Shown here: positions 10,245 through 20,283 of the stretch, one piece after another
Position numbering within the stretch: the stretch's first letter is position 1
Layout of the letters: each line of letters begins with the position of its first letter
Made by a program: the position numbers and the translations under genes
Source: Aquificota bacterium
GTDB lineage: Bacteria; Aquificota; Aquificia; Desulfurobacteriales; DQVG01
Length of the DNA stretch: 64,000 bases
Assembly (NCBI GenBank): GCA_027002265.1
Contig: JAMOTM010000055.1
Span: 43,677 to 107,676, forward strand
Direction: 5' to 3'
The notes under the pieces: generated by a model
What the model was told of the DNA's origin: nothing
Seen by the model: only the letters and a program-made list of their open reading frames with translations
The model's database searches: none

Positions 10245-11676
10245 TGACTCCGTGATAAGCTGCAACCGCAGCTGCAATGGCAAGTGCGATGCTTTCAGGA
10301 TCTTTTTTTGGTTTAAACTTAAAATCTTTCAATTTTTTATCTACAAAAGAAGTATCAAAATTAGCCGTAATAAAATCTGGATCTTCTAAAATAGCTTTGA
10401 AAAAAGGTATAGTTGTGGGAACTCCCCGAATTACAAATTCGTCTAAAGCTCTTAAACTTCTATTTATAGTTTCATCCCAAGTTCTACCCCAAACTATAAG
10501 CTTAGAAATCAAAGAATCATAATAGGGAGGGATTTTATAACCTTTATATACAATTCCATCAATTCTTACCCCAGGTCCTCCGGGAGAGTAATAAGCTGTA
10601 ACTATACCCGGCTTAGGAATAAAGTTATGGGCCGGATCTTCACAGGTTATTCTAAACTGGAAAGAATATCCTCTTAACTCAACATCTTTTTGTGAAAAAG
10701 ATAAGGTTCTTCCAGCTGCAATTCTAATCATTTCTTTAACTATATCTATACCAGTTACTTGTTCTGTTATAGTATGTTCTACTTGAAGACGAGGATTTAC
10801 TTCCATAAAATAAAAATTTCCATATTTATCCATTAAGAATTCCCAAGTACCTACATTGTCATATTCAATTTCTTTTGCAACTTTAACGCATAATTTTCCA
10901 AGTTTTTCTCTTTGCCTTTTTGTTAAAACTGGACATGGTGCAATTTCAAGAATCTTTTGATGGCGTCTTTGTAAAGAACAATCTCTTTCTCCAAGATGAA
11001 CAACATTTCCATGTTTATCGGCTACAATTTGAATTTCTATATGTTTAGGATTTTCAATATATTTTTCTATAAATACTTCTGGACTTCCAAAGGCAAGTTC
11101 AGCTTCTTCTCGAGCCATTTTGTAATATTTTCTTACTTCCTCTTCTGTTCTTGCTATTCTTAATCCTCTTCCTCCTCCACCACAAGCAGCTTTTATCATG
11201 ACAGGAAAACCAATTTTTTTTGCTATTTTTACAGCATCTTCCTCATTTTCTACAGGACCATCACTACCTTCTGCAACTGGTACTCCAAGTTCTTTCATCA
11301 ATTTTCTTGCTTGAATTTTATTTCCAAAAAGCTCTAAAAATTTAGGAGAAGGGCCAATAAAAGTTATTCCATGCTTTTGACAGTATCTTGCAAATTCAGA
11401 ATTTTCCGATAAAAATCCATATCCTGGATGAATAGCATCTGCTCCTACTCTTTTTGCAAGTTCAACAATTTGATAATAATTAAGATATGCCTTAACTGGA
11501 TCTCCATGAATTAGATATGCTTCGTCAGCTTTCTTTACATGAAGAGCTTGAGCATCTGCTTCAGAATATATAGCTACAGTTCTTATTCCAAGTTCTTTGC
11601 AAGCTCTTATAATACGCGTAGCACATTCACTTCTATTTGCTACTAAAACTTTTTTAAAGGGTGCTTTTTTAAGCAT
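10240..11676 (-). CDS. Biotin carboxylase subunit (acetyl-CoA/pyruvate/2-oxoglutarate carboxylase type)
   Basis: KVLVANRSECATRIIRACKELGI, ATP-grasp MIKAACGGGGRGLRI, FMEVNPRLQVEHTITEQVTGID. Confidence 0.93.
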   Translation of the reverse strand: MLKKAPFKKVLVANRSECATRIIRACKELGIRTVAIYSEADAQALHVKKADEAYLIHGDPVKAYLNYYQIVELAKRVGADAIHPGYGFLSENSEFARYCQKHGITFIGPSPKFLELFGNKIQARKLMKELGVPVAEGSDGPVENEEDAVKIAKKIGFPVMIKAACGGGGRGLRIARTEEEVRKYYKMAREEAELAFGSPEVFIEKYIENPKHIEIQIVADKHGNVVHLGERDCSLQRRHQKILEIAPCPVLTKRQREKLGKLCVKVAKEIEYDNVGTWEFLMDKYGNFYFMEVNPRLQVEHTITEQVTGIDIVKEMIRIAAGRTLSFSQKDVELRGYSFQFRITCEDPAHNFIPKPGIVTAYYSPGGPGVRIDGIVYKGYKIPPYYDSLISKLIVWGRTWDETINRSLRALDEFVIRGVPTTIPFFKAILEDPDFITANFDTSFVDKKLKDFKFKPKKDPESIALAIAAAVAAYHGVR

Positions 11677-11885
11677 TGATTAATATAACCTCCTTATAAA
11701 GTGTAAAAAAGTAAATGAAAACTTAAGTTTTAATAGTATTCTATCAAATCTTTTTAGAATAATTTTATTTGAAAATTTATAGAAGAAGATTTGCATTTAA
11801 AAATTTTATTTATAAGGCGTTGGTCTGAATTATTTAATTTAGCAAAAATGATAGGGAAATTTAAGAGGAATTAAATTGGAAAGTT

Positions 11886-11905
11886 AAGGGGGAAAAATCC
11901 CCCTT
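11886..11905 (-). terminator. Hairpin downstream of cyd operon
   Basis: AAGGGGG-AAAAAT-CCCCCTT stem-loop. Confidence 0.6.
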
Positions 11906-11911
11906 TAAAAC

Positions 11912-12010
11912 TTATAGCATTCCAACAGAAGTTATAAATAGAACAATTAAGTAACAAATAAATACAGCTATCATAACCTTTAATAAAGTTGTATCTTTAA
12001 CTTCACTCAT
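11912..12010 (-). CDS. Small single-TM protein in cyd operon
   Basis: Own translation: MSEVKDTTLLKVMIAVFICYLIVLFITSVGML (32 aa), preceded by GGAGGAAT; hairpin follows. Confidence 0.5.
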   Translation of the reverse strand: MSEVKDTTLLKVMIAVFICYLIVLFITSVGML

Positions 12011-12011
12011 T

Positions 12012-12197
12012 TTATTCCTCCAAAATTTTCTTTGAGTGACTTATTAAGTATCCTGCTATGCCTTTTAAAGTAAGCATGATTCCTAAAGCTAAACATAATT
12101 TAAAAAAATAAGATTTTCCCAAAGATTTTAAAAGGAAAGCCAATATAAAAAAAAGGGCCCCTAGAATAAGGAGCCCTATATAAAACTTTTTATTCAT
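12012..12197 (-). CDS. Small two-TM membrane protein in cyd operon
   Basis: 61 aa MNKKFYIGLLILGALFFILAFLLKSLGKSYF...; ORF track starts at 12209 but the start at 12197 overlaps the cydX-like stop, implying coupling. Confidence 0.6.
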   Translation of the reverse strand: MNKKFYIGLLILGALFFILAFLLKSLGKSYFFKLCLALGIMLTLKGIAGYLISHSKKILEE

Positions 12198-12282
12198 TTT
12201 TCCCCTCAAGTTTTGAATAAGCTAATTTATATGTAACGTAGCATACAAAAATAAACCAAAGAATTGCTATTATTAACCACAT
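12190..12282 (-). CDS. cydX: Cytochrome bd oxidase small subunit, CydX-like
   Basis: Own translation: MWLIIAILWFIFVCYVTYKLAYSKLEGKNE (30 aa), MW-start single TM, directly downstream of cydB with GGAGG RBS; absent from ORF track. Confidence 0.7.
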   Translation of the reverse strand: MWLIIAILWFIFVCYVTYKLAYSKLEGKNE

Positions 12283-12298
12283 TTTCTTTTAACCTCCA

Positions 12299-13501
12299 TT
12301 AATAAGCTTCAGCATCAGGTTCTGCTTTAAGTTCTTTTTCAAGTTCTTCAACAGAAATCTTATAAAGGAACATTTTGTATACCCAAGTTTGGTAAGCAAT
12401 AACAATCGGTACAAAGATTAAAGCTGCTAGAAGCATAACTGTTAAAGTTAACGTGCTTGCAGAGCCATTGTATACGGTAATACTATGCTCTATTCCTATT
12501 GAAGAAGGTACTAAAAGGGGATATGCTCCAAAAGCCCCTGCAAGTGTTCCTAATGCTGCAATTAAAGCGGTATCAGCAAAAGCACATTTTCCATTTCTAG
12601 TAGAAATATGTCTATAAAAGAGTAAGGTGCAGATAATAGCTAAAACAATAAGTATGGTTTGAATAGTTGGAAATCTAAATAGTGCATGCACAATGGTATT
12701 TCCATGAATATAAGGTTTTAAAGATTCAAGTAAGTTATTTGGTAAAGCTAAATAAGAGAGTTTTGAAGGATCGCCAATTTTGAAGCTAATTCCATATCCT
12801 ACAATTGCACAAAGTATGAAAAGAACTATAAAAGGTAAAATAAGTTTTTTTGCTATATTTATTGCTCTATCTACAAGCTTTCCCTCTACTTTCCATACAA
12901 GCCAAGAAACTCCATGTAAGATGAAAAAGATAAATCCGGCAATTCCAATTAAAAGCCCGTAAAATCCATGTTGAGTAAATGGATTAATAAGATTTAAAAA
13001 GTTAATAGGAAACTTTTCTGTATAAACAAATCCACTTAAATAATCTCCATAAATTGCACTATTTATAATTGGCAATCCTCCAAGAACATTACCAATAGCT
13101 ACACCTATTAAAAGTGCTGGAAGAGCGCTTCCTATAAATAAGGCTTTATCCCAAAAGTTTCTCCATCCTGGACTAGGTTCTTTACTTCTAAATTCAAAGG
13201 CGCAGGCTCTAAAAATTAAACAAACTAAAACTATAAATAAAGCTATATATAATCCACTAAAGAGAGCAGCGTAAGCTTCTGGGAAGGCTGCAAATACAGC
13301 AGCTCCGGCTGTAATTAGCCAAACTTCGTTTCCATCCCAAACGGGTCCAACAGAGTTTAATAAAACTCTTTTTTCAATGTCATTTTTAGGAATAAAACCA
13401 TATAAGATACCAACCCCAAAATCAAATCCATCTGTAATTAAATATGCAATAAGTAAAACACCTATAAGAATAAACCATATGGTCTGAAGATCAAAATTCA
13501 T
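12299..13501 (-). CDS. cydB: Cytochrome bd ubiquinol oxidase subunit II
   Basis: TDGFDFGVGILYGF, GPVWDGNEVWLITAGAAVFAAFPEAYA. Confidence 0.96.
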   Translation of the reverse strand: MNFDLQTIWFILIGVLLIAYLITDGFDFGVGILYGFIPKNDIEKRVLLNSVGPVWDGNEVWLITAGAAVFAAFPEAYAALFSGLYIALFIVLVCLIFRACAFEFRSKEPSPGWRNFWDKALFIGSALPALLIGVAIGNVLGGLPIINSAIYGDYLSGFVYTEKFPINFLNLINPFTQHGFYGLLIGIAGFIFFILHGVSWLVWKVEGKLVDRAINIAKKLILPFIVLFILCAIVGYGISFKIGDPSKLSYLALPNNLLESLKPYIHGNTIVHALFRFPTIQTILIVLAIICTLLFYRHISTRNGKCAFADTALIAALGTLAGAFGAYPLLVPSSIGIEHSITVYNGSASTLTLTVMLLAALIFVPIVIAYQTWVYKMFLYKISVEELEKELKAEPDAEAY

Positions 13502-13517
13502 TTTCTCTACCTCCTAA

Positions 13518-14906
13518 TTAATAACTCTCTTTTTCATCAGCTTGAGGTACTTTAGATGCATATTTTGCAAGTAGATAAAAATCTGCAATTGCAAGTCCAG
13601 TAAAGATTACTAGGAAAACTATATAACTTATTAAAACTTCAACAGAAGTAAGTTTAGATACAGCTTCTGCAGTTTTTAAAGCTACACTATTTGGATCTTG
13701 CCAGTTAGCTGGATATACTATCCAAGGTTGTCTTCCTACTTCTGCAAACGCCCATCCAAACCAAGAAGCTATATACGGAAGTGGGATAGAGATAATTGCT
13801 AATTTTAAAAACCAGTGGCAGTTTTCTAAGTCCTTATACTTAAGTAGTGCAAGTAAGAATAAAAGTACAAAGAATGAACCTAAAAATACCATTATATGGA
13901 AAGACCAATAAGTAAGATTTACAGGGGGAATATAGTTTCCAGGTCCCCAAATTTTTTCAAATTTCTTTTGTAAATCTTTTAATCCTTCAACTTTTGCATT
14001 TGGATCCGTATATAACATAAGACTTAAAAGTCCTGGAATAGTTGGAATTTCAAATACATTTTTTTGAGCTTTTTCATCAGCCCAAGCTGCTAAAGAAATA
14101 GTAGGTCCTTTTTGAGTTTCCCAAAGAGCTTCTGCGGCAGCAATTTTTGTAGGTTGAACTTTAGCTATTTCTACAGTATGCATGTGTCCTATGATAAGTT
14201 CTCCCAGAGAAGAAATGAGACCAAAAATAATTGCAATGTAAGCAGATTTTTTAAACATTTCAACTGCATTTTTCTTAAGTAGATGGTAAGCACTTACACC
14301 TAATACAAAAATTGCAGATAGAATAAATCCGGCTGTAATGGTATGCATAAATTTTGTATCTGCTACTGGATTTAAGATAATATCAAAGAAATTTGTTAAA
14401 ACTGCTTTTTTTCCAGCAGGTCCTACTGCAAGTTTTGCTCCAACTGGATGTTGCATCCAACCATTAGCTACTAAAATCCAGAATGCAGAAATATTACTAC
14501 CAATTGCAACAAGCCATGCCGAGAGTGTATGAATTTTTTTAGGAACTCTATCCCATCCAAAAAGTAAAACCCCCATAAAGATAGATTCTAAGAAGAAAGC
14601 CATGAGTCCTTCAAAGGCTAAGGGTGCTCCAAAAATATCTCCTACGAATCTGGAGTATACGGACCAGTTCATACCAAATTCAAATTCATGAACAATACCT
14701 GTTGCAACTCCAAGTGCAAAGTTTATAGCAAAAAGTTTAGTCCAAAACTTAGCCATACGTTTATAAATTTCTTTTCCAGTTTTGTAATAAAGCGTAACCA
14801 TAATAGCTACTAAAACGGACATACCTAATGTCATTGGAACAAAAATAAAATGGAAAAAGGCAGTCATTGCAAATTGAAGTCTTGAAAGAGTTACGACCAA
14901 ATCCAT
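13518..14906 (-). CDS. cydA: Cytochrome bd ubiquinol oxidase subunit I
   Basis: LSRLQFAMTAFFHFIFVPMTLG, EFGMNWSVYSRFVGDIFGAPLAFEGLMAFFLESIFMG, GRQPWIVYP. Confidence 0.97.
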   Translation of the reverse strand: MDLVVTLSRLQFAMTAFFHFIFVPMTLGMSVLVAIMVTLYYKTGKEIYKRMAKFWTKLFAINFALGVATGIVHEFEFGMNWSVYSRFVGDIFGAPLAFEGLMAFFLESIFMGVLLFGWDRVPKKIHTLSAWLVAIGSNISAFWILVANGWMQHPVGAKLAVGPAGKKAVLTNFFDIILNPVADTKFMHTITAGFILSAIFVLGVSAYHLLKKNAVEMFKKSAYIAIIFGLISSLGELIIGHMHTVEIAKVQPTKIAAAEALWETQKGPTISLAAWADEKAQKNVFEIPTIPGLLSLMLYTDPNAKVEGLKDLQKKFEKIWGPGNYIPPVNLTYWSFHIMVFLGSFFVLLFLLALLKYKDLENCHWFLKLAIISIPLPYIASWFGWAFAEVGRQPWIVYPANWQDPNSVALKTAEAVSKLTSVEVLISYIVFLVIFTGLAIADFYLLAKYASKVPQADEKESY

Positions 14907-15166
14907 CTTTATCCTCCTTGAAAGTAATATTCGTTTAAAATTAATTTTTAATTTTTAAATTATTTTAATAAATCTTTGTTTGAATTTTAAGAGGAAAAAG
15001 TTAATAAATTTTTTATATTTGTTAATTTTGTAATCACAATATAAGAATTAAATAATTTGTATATAGCGTATTGTTACTATTTAAATAAAAATCAAATAAA
15101 ATTAAATTTTTTTTGATAAAATTAAATTTAAATCAAAATATAGAAAAATAAAGAGGGTAATTAATT

Positions 15167-16366
15167 ATGAATAAAGTTTTTGAAAGTCACGAATGCCCTA
15201 ATATGGAGCATTGTAATTTTACTTTTTTAGTTAAACATGAAGAATTGAAAAGAATGTTGTATTTTGTTTTTTGTAAGGCTAATTATGAAAAGTGTACTCG
15301 TTACCAACGGAAACTAAAAGAGGGTAAAGTTCCAGAAGATTTATGGCCTCTTGAAATGGTATCCACTTCGGAAGTTTTAAAAAATTTAGACATAGATATT
15401 AAAAAAGAAATAGAACAGTGTCATAATCTTTATAAAGAATTTCGTGAATCTTGTGAGTTTAAAAAAGCTTTAATGGACGTTTTTTCATCTTTAAAGAAAA
15501 AGTTAACAAATTATTATGTTAATTTTATTTTCTTTTTTAGAAAATATTATAATGAGATTTTTCTTAATAATAATTCCTTGGAATTTTTTATAGAAATAGC
15601 TTATGAATATGTGAAAAAGGGAGTGGATGACTCCCTTTTTGATTCATCTTTTTTCCTTTTTGTTGCAAAATTAGAAGAGGAATTTTTAAATTTTTTAAAA
15701 TATGTCTTAAAAACAGAGGAATATACAAAACCTTTAATGAGTTTTCAAAAAATAAATACTTTAGCTTTAATGTTTATAAAAAAAAATATAAAACTCATTG
15801 AAGAGCTTAAACTTCTTTATGAGTCTAGAAAAACTTTACTAGAAATTAAAGATGAACTTTATATAGATCCTCTTACTAAAGTCTATAATCGAAAGTTCTT
15901 AAATACATTTTTAAATAATATTTTAGATGGTTATAATTTTATGCTTATTTTGGACATAGATTACTTTAAAAAGATAAATGATACTTACGGTCATGATGTT
16001 GGAGATATGGCTTTAAAAGAGCTTTGTAAAATTTTGAAAAAAGAGCTTCGTCAAAATGACATAATTATAAGATATGGAGGAGAAGAATTTTTAATATTTT
16101 TACAAATTCCAGAAGATGATATAAATATTGCAAAAAAAGTGGCAGAAAGATTAAGAAAGGCTATAGAGAAACATTCTTTTAAAGCTAAAAATAAAGAAAT
16201 TAAATTCACTGTATCTATGGGATTAACAAAAATAAATACTTCTCTTTCTTTTGAAGATATATTTAAACAGGCTGACGAGGCTTTATATAAAGCTAAAAAA
16301 GCTGGTAGAAATCGGGTTATTGCATTTGAGGAAATTAAAAAGGAAGAAAACACTATTAAAGCTTAA
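15167..16366 (+). CDS. Diguanylate cyclase (GGDEF) with N-terminal Cys-rich region
   Basis: DPLTKVYNRKFLN, RYGGEEFLIFL; N-terminus ECPNMEHC...CKANYEKCTRYQ...LWPLE. Confidence 0.92.
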   Translation: MNKVFESHECPNMEHCNFTFLVKHEELKRMLYFVFCKANYEKCTRYQRKLKEGKVPEDLWPLEMVSTSEVLKNLDIDIKKEIEQCHNLYKEFRESCEFKKALMDVFSSLKKKLTNYYVNFIFFFRKYYNEIFLNNNSLEFFIEIAYEYVKKGVDDSLFDSSFFLFVAKLEEEFLNFLKYVLKTEEYTKPLMSFQKINTLALMFIKKNIKLIEELKLLYESRKTLLEIKDELYIDPLTKVYNRKFLNTFLNNILDGYNFMLILDIDYFKKINDTYGHDVGDMALKELCKILKKELRQNDIIIRYGGEEFLIFLQIPEDDINIAKKVAERLRKAIEKHSFKAKNKEIKFTVSMGLTKINTSLSFEDIFKQADEALYKAKKAGRNRVIAFEEIKKEENTIKA

Positions 16367-17201
16367 GTTTTTTATAACTTTTTTCAATTTCATAATAATT
16401 TTTTAATCTTTTAAAAAGTTTATCATCAAATTTTTGTAAAGTTCCAAAAGCACCTATAGACATTGCACATATAGTATCGGGATCACCTTTAAAATTTGAG
16501 GATATTTTTAAACATTCAAAAATATCTTTTGCCTTCATTATAGAGTAAAATACACATTTTATCGTATCTACAATATAAGGAGAAGATTTTATTTTATTCT
16601 GGGAAACTTTATAAAAAGATTTGGAAAAAATATCTTTATATTCTATAAAATAATCTTTGTAAGGTTTTTTATAGATTTTACATAAAAATAAAATTTTATT
16701 TTTTAGTGTATTTAAAGCCTTAATCTTATCTTTGTATATTATTAAAGAATGTATAAATTCTACATATAAATCACATCCAAAATATACTTTTGGATGAGAA
16801 TGAGTCAGCGAGCTTTGCAAATGATTTATTTTAGATCTATATTTTAAAGAGCTTTTAAAAAATAAAAAAGATATAGGTAGGCTTCGCATAACTGAACCAT
16901 TTCCGCAATTAAACTCTTTATCTAAACCCTTTTTTCTTAAAAAAGCTTTATAAGTGGTTTTACCGTACTTGTAAGGAATTTTAAAAGGGGTATATGTTCC
17001 TTTTTTAAAATATTTTTCAAAATTTCTCTTTAATTTTTTTAAAAATAAAAATTTATTATTTCTTGTATTTTGATAAGTATCCAAAAGAAGTAAAGTTAAT
17101 GAAGTATCATCTGTCCATAGAGATGGATTTAACGGATTTTCTCCATAGGCATCTCCAAAAGCAAAGGCTTTGAGAGAATTTATAAGGATCTTTTTTAACA
17201 T
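16356..17201 (-). CDS. ADP-ribosylglycohydrolase (DraG-like) family protein
   Basis: AFAFGDAYGENPLNPSLWTDDTSLTLLLLD, CGNGSVMRSLPI, GDPDTICAMSIGAFG. Confidence 0.88.
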   Translation of the reverse strand: MLKKILINSLKAFAFGDAYGENPLNPSLWTDDTSLTLLLLDTYQNTRNNKFLFLKKLKRNFEKYFKKGTYTPFKIPYKYGKTTYKAFLRKKGLDKEFNCGNGSVMRSLPISFLFFKSSLKYRSKINHLQSSLTHSHPKVYFGCDLYVEFIHSLIIYKDKIKALNTLKNKILFLCKIYKKPYKDYFIEYKDIFSKSFYKVSQNKIKSSPYIVDTIKCVFYSIMKAKDIFECLKISSNFKGDPDTICAMSIGAFGTLQKFDDKLFKRLKNYYEIEKSYKKLKL

Positions 17202-17252
17202 TATTCTTTCAAAAATTGTTAAATTAACAAATTTTTTCTTTTATAATAAAAG

Positions 17253-17274
17253 GAGGGGGCTTTTTGCCCCCCCT
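17253..17274 (-). terminator. Intrinsic terminator of superoxide reductase gene
   Basis: GGGGGC-TTTTT-GCCCCC hairpin 3' of the minus-strand gene. Confidence 0.7.
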
Positions 17275-17279
17275 ATATT

Positions 17280-17612
17280 TTATTCTACTTTTACTTCTAC
17301 TTCTTCACTATGCCAAAGTCCATGAAGATTACAATATGCTAAAGCAGAAAGTTTAGCATCTTTTTCTAGTTTCACTGTAAATGTAACAATCGGCAAAGCA
17401 TTATTTGCATCAAAATCAGCTTTAGCTACTTCTACTTCATCAGCCCAAAGAGATACCCATTTTATATAATGTTCAGTTGTTTGTGGATGAGGAACTTCCT
17501 TTCCTACGATAACTTTCACTTCAAATGGTTCTCCTTTTTTAACTGTGGAAGGTGCTTCTATAACAGGTGTATGTTTCTTTTTGGTTTCTTCATTTGGAAA
17601 ATGAACTTTCAT
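17280..17612 (-). CDS. Superoxide reductase (desulfoferrodoxin/neelaredoxin family)
   Basis: KKKHTPVIEAP, VPHPQTTEHYIKWVSLWAD, AYCNLHGLWHSEE: SOR Fe centre ligand pattern. Confidence 0.92.
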   Translation of the reverse strand: MKVHFPNEETKKKHTPVIEAPSTVKKGEPFEVKVIVGKEVPHPQTTEHYIKWVSLWADEVEVAKADFDANNALPIVTFTVKLEKDAKLSALAYCNLHGLWHSEEVEVKVE

Positions 17613-17705
17613 AGTATTCCTCCTTAAATAATATTAACTTGTATTTGGTTACTATATAATATATTAATAAAATAATTAAAAGTCAAGAAAACTTTGTTCA
17701 ATAAT

Positions 17706-18485
17706 TTAATGGTTATTTAATTTCTTAAATATACTTTTATATTCTTCTAAAGATATTTCTTCGGCACGTTTATCCAAATAATCTTTGGGAAACTCAGGAC
17801 ATACATTTTTTATTTTTTTTCTTCTTTGAGAAAAAGCTTTTGTTAAAAATTTTTTATAATTTTCTAAGCTTTTAAAAAAGAAGTTTAAATTTTTATCTAA
17901 AGGTTTGGGTATAAATTTAAAAACCGTGCTATAAACCTTAGGAGGTGGTAAAAAAGCTTTTGGAGAAATATCAAAACCTTTTTTTATATTAAAAAAAGTT
18001 TGAAAAAGTATAGATAAAAAACCATACTTTTTTTTATCTTTGGGAGTTGCAACTATTCTTTCAAAAACTTCTTTTTGAGTCATAACCGTAAGATCTTTAA
18101 GGAGAGGGAAATAGTTTAAAAGGTTTATCAAAATTATATTACCTACATTATAAGGTAAATTTGATAAAACTTTTATTTTTTTAAAGTCCTTATTAAAAAA
18201 CTTTCTTGCTGCATCTAAAATATCTTTAAGATTTAAATATCTTGCATCTTCGTTCAAAATGAGAAAATCCGTAAAGTTTTCTTTTAAATAAGGAATAAGC
18301 TCTTTATCTTTTTCAACTAAAACTACATAAGGCGTAAAGTTTTTTAAATATTTTGTTAGGGCACCTTTTCCAGGTCCTATTTCCAAAACTAAATCTTCTT
18401 TTTCTATATCTGCAAAATCTATTATTTTTCTTACTATATTTTCATCCCTTAAAAAATGTTGTCCTAAATATTTTTTAGCTTTCAT
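17706..18485 (-). CDS. rsmA: 16S rRNA dimethyladenosine transferase
   Basis: KKYLGQHFLRDENIVRKI, VLEIGPGKGALTKYL, NLPYNVGNIIL. Confidence 0.96.
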   Translation of the reverse strand: MKAKKYLGQHFLRDENIVRKIIDFADIEKEDLVLEIGPGKGALTKYLKNFTPYVVLVEKDKELIPYLKENFTDFLILNEDARYLNLKDILDAARKFFNKDFKKIKVLSNLPYNVGNIILINLLNYFPLLKDLTVMTQKEVFERIVATPKDKKKYGFLSILFQTFFNIKKGFDISPKAFLPPPKVYSTVFKFIPKPLDKNLNFFFKSLENYKKFLTKAFSQRRKKIKNVCPEFPKDYLDKRAEEISLEEYKSIFKKLNNH

Positions 18486-19572
18486 TTAAAATCTCTTTTA
18501 AAGCTTTTATAAATATTTCATTTTCTTCCATAGTTCCAATTGTTACTCTTAAATAATTTTCAAGTCCATAGGAAGTCATATCTCTAACTATGACTCCTTT
18601 TCTTAGAAGTTTTTGAAAAGCATCCTTTGCTTTCATAGGAACTTTAAATAAAATAAAGTTTGTATAGGTAGGAACATATTTTAATCCTAAATTTTCAAAT
18701 TCATTATATAAATATCTTTTTCCTTCTTCATTTACAGCTATGGAAAGATTTAGGTGTTCTATATCGTCTATAGCTGCTAAAGCTGCGACTTGAGCAGTTC
18801 TTGGAACATTAAAAGGTTGTCTAATTCTGTTTAAATCTGAAATTATTTCTTTTTTTGCAAAACCATAACCTATTCTTAAACCTGCAAGTCCATATATTTT
18901 AGAAAAAGTTCTTGTAACAAGTATATTTTTTTTATGAATGTATTCAATTCCATTTTCTATATCAAAGTTTGCTCCTACAGCATATTCATAGTAAGCTTCA
19001 TCTAAAACAAGTAAAACATCTTCTGGAAAATCTTTTAAAAACTCTTCAAACTCGTCTTTTGAAAATGCAGTTCCGGTTGGATTATTTGGATTTGCAAGAA
19101 AAACAACTTTTGTATTTTGATCTATAGCTTTTAAATGTCCTTCTAAATCTATAGAAAAATCTTTTTTTATAGGTACTATCTTTGCTTCGGCTCCAGAAAG
19201 TTTTGTAACAATAGGATATATCGCAAAGCTTAGCTCACTAAATACGGCATTATAAGGGGGTCTTAAGTAAGCTCTTGCAACTAAATCTAAAATTTCATTT
19301 GAGCCAAGTCCAAATATAATTTCATCTTCATTTACATTAAATTTTTGAGAGAGTTTTTTTCTAAGGTAAAAACATTTTCCATCTGGGTATCTATGGATAT
19401 TATAAATATCATCTAAAATAGCTTTTATAGCTTTTGGGGAAGGTCCAAGGGGATTTTCGTTAGAAGCAAGTTTAATTACTCTTTTTAACCCAAGCTCTCT
19501 TGCAACTTCTTCAATAGGTTTTCCAGGATCATAAGGTTTAATTTGCTTAATATTCTCAGGTAAACTAAACAT
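18475..19572 (-). CDS. hisC: Histidinol-phosphate aminotransferase
   Basis: KLASNENPLGPSPKAI, HRYPDGKCFYLR, TRTFSKIYGLAGLRIGYG. Confidence 0.95.
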   Translation of the reverse strand: MFSLPENIKQIKPYDPGKPIEEVARELGLKRVIKLASNENPLGPSPKAIKAILDDIYNIHRYPDGKCFYLRKKLSQKFNVNEDEIIFGLGSNEILDLVARAYLRPPYNAVFSELSFAIYPIVTKLSGAEAKIVPIKKDFSIDLEGHLKAIDQNTKVVFLANPNNPTGTAFSKDEFEEFLKDFPEDVLLVLDEAYYEYAVGANFDIENGIEYIHKKNILVTRTFSKIYGLAGLRIGYGFAKKEIISDLNRIRQPFNVPRTAQVAALAAIDDIEHLNLSIAVNEEGKRYLYNEFENLGLKYVPTYTNFILFKVPMKAKDAFQKLLRKGVIVRDMTSYGLENYLRVTIGTMEENEIFIKALKEILNES

Positions 19573-19586
19573 CTTTCCTCCGTAGT

Positions 19587-20282
19587 TTATGGAATAAGTT
19601 TTAAAAGTTCTGAAGCTTCTTGCTCAGATTTTTGAAGAGCTTGAATAACTGTGTTTTTATCTAGATTTAATTTTTCTACAAGTTTATTTATATAAGATAT
19701 TCCATAATCTTCAAACTCTTTAATAATGGATAAAAGTTTTCCTAGCATGCTATTTTCATCTCTTAAGCCCGAAATAACATATTCGCTTACCATAGCTTGT
19801 CTTAAAGTATTTATAAGCTCATCTTTTGGAAGCTCTTCGGCAAGAACGGAAAAAAGCCCTACCAAGTAAGCTTCATCGCTATGCTCCGGACTTAAATATA
19901 AACAAAAATTTTTCATTAAAAAAGCTCTTTTTATAGCCTTTTCTATTTTCTCTTTTGCATTTTCTGTACTTTCCAAAAGATGCGATGCAAGTAAAGTGAG
20001 AATGTAATTTCTTAAATTTTTATAACCAAGATAGGCTAAAGCGGCTTCTATAGATTTTATCTCTTTTCTTAGGGAAAAGAAAGCCGAATTTATATATTTT
20101 AAAAGTAAAAAAGCTAGGCCGGGATCCAAAGATATAAGCTTTGCAAGTTCTTTTGGTTCTTTTCCTTCAAAAAGGGCTTTGGAGACTTGCAAAAGAATTT
20201 CTTTCTTTAATTTTATTTTTGTATCACTATCTTCTTTTTTTATATTTCCACCGCCCGCTAAACTTTCAAATCCCATTACCAT
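19587..20282 (-). CDS. HDOD-like domain protein
   Basis: ISLDPGLAFLLLKYINSAFFSLRKEIKSIEAALAYLGYKNLRNYIL resembles HDOD domains. Confidence 0.7.
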   Translation of the reverse strand: MVMGFESLAGGGNIKKEDSDTKIKLKKEILLQVSKALFEGKEPKELAKLISLDPGLAFLLLKYINSAFFSLRKEIKSIEAALAYLGYKNLRNYILTLLASHLLESTENAKEKIEKAIKRAFLMKNFCLYLSPEHSDEAYLVGLFSVLAEELPKDELINTLRQAMVSEYVISGLRDENSMLGKLLSIIKEFEDYGISYINKLVEKLNLDKNTVIQALQKSEQEASELLKLIP

Positions 20283-20283
20283 A

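Noticed and set aside
10277-10522. Plus-strand 81-aa ORF opposite biotin carboxylase
   Set aside because: Antisense to conserved CDS.
12780-14532. Plus-strand ORFs 12780-12962 and 14338-14532 opposite cydB/cydA
   Set aside because: Antisense to conserved subunits; no support.
16051-16353. Minus-strand 100-aa ORF opposite GGDEF domain
   Set aside because: Antisense to conserved GGDEF; composition typical of shadow ORF.
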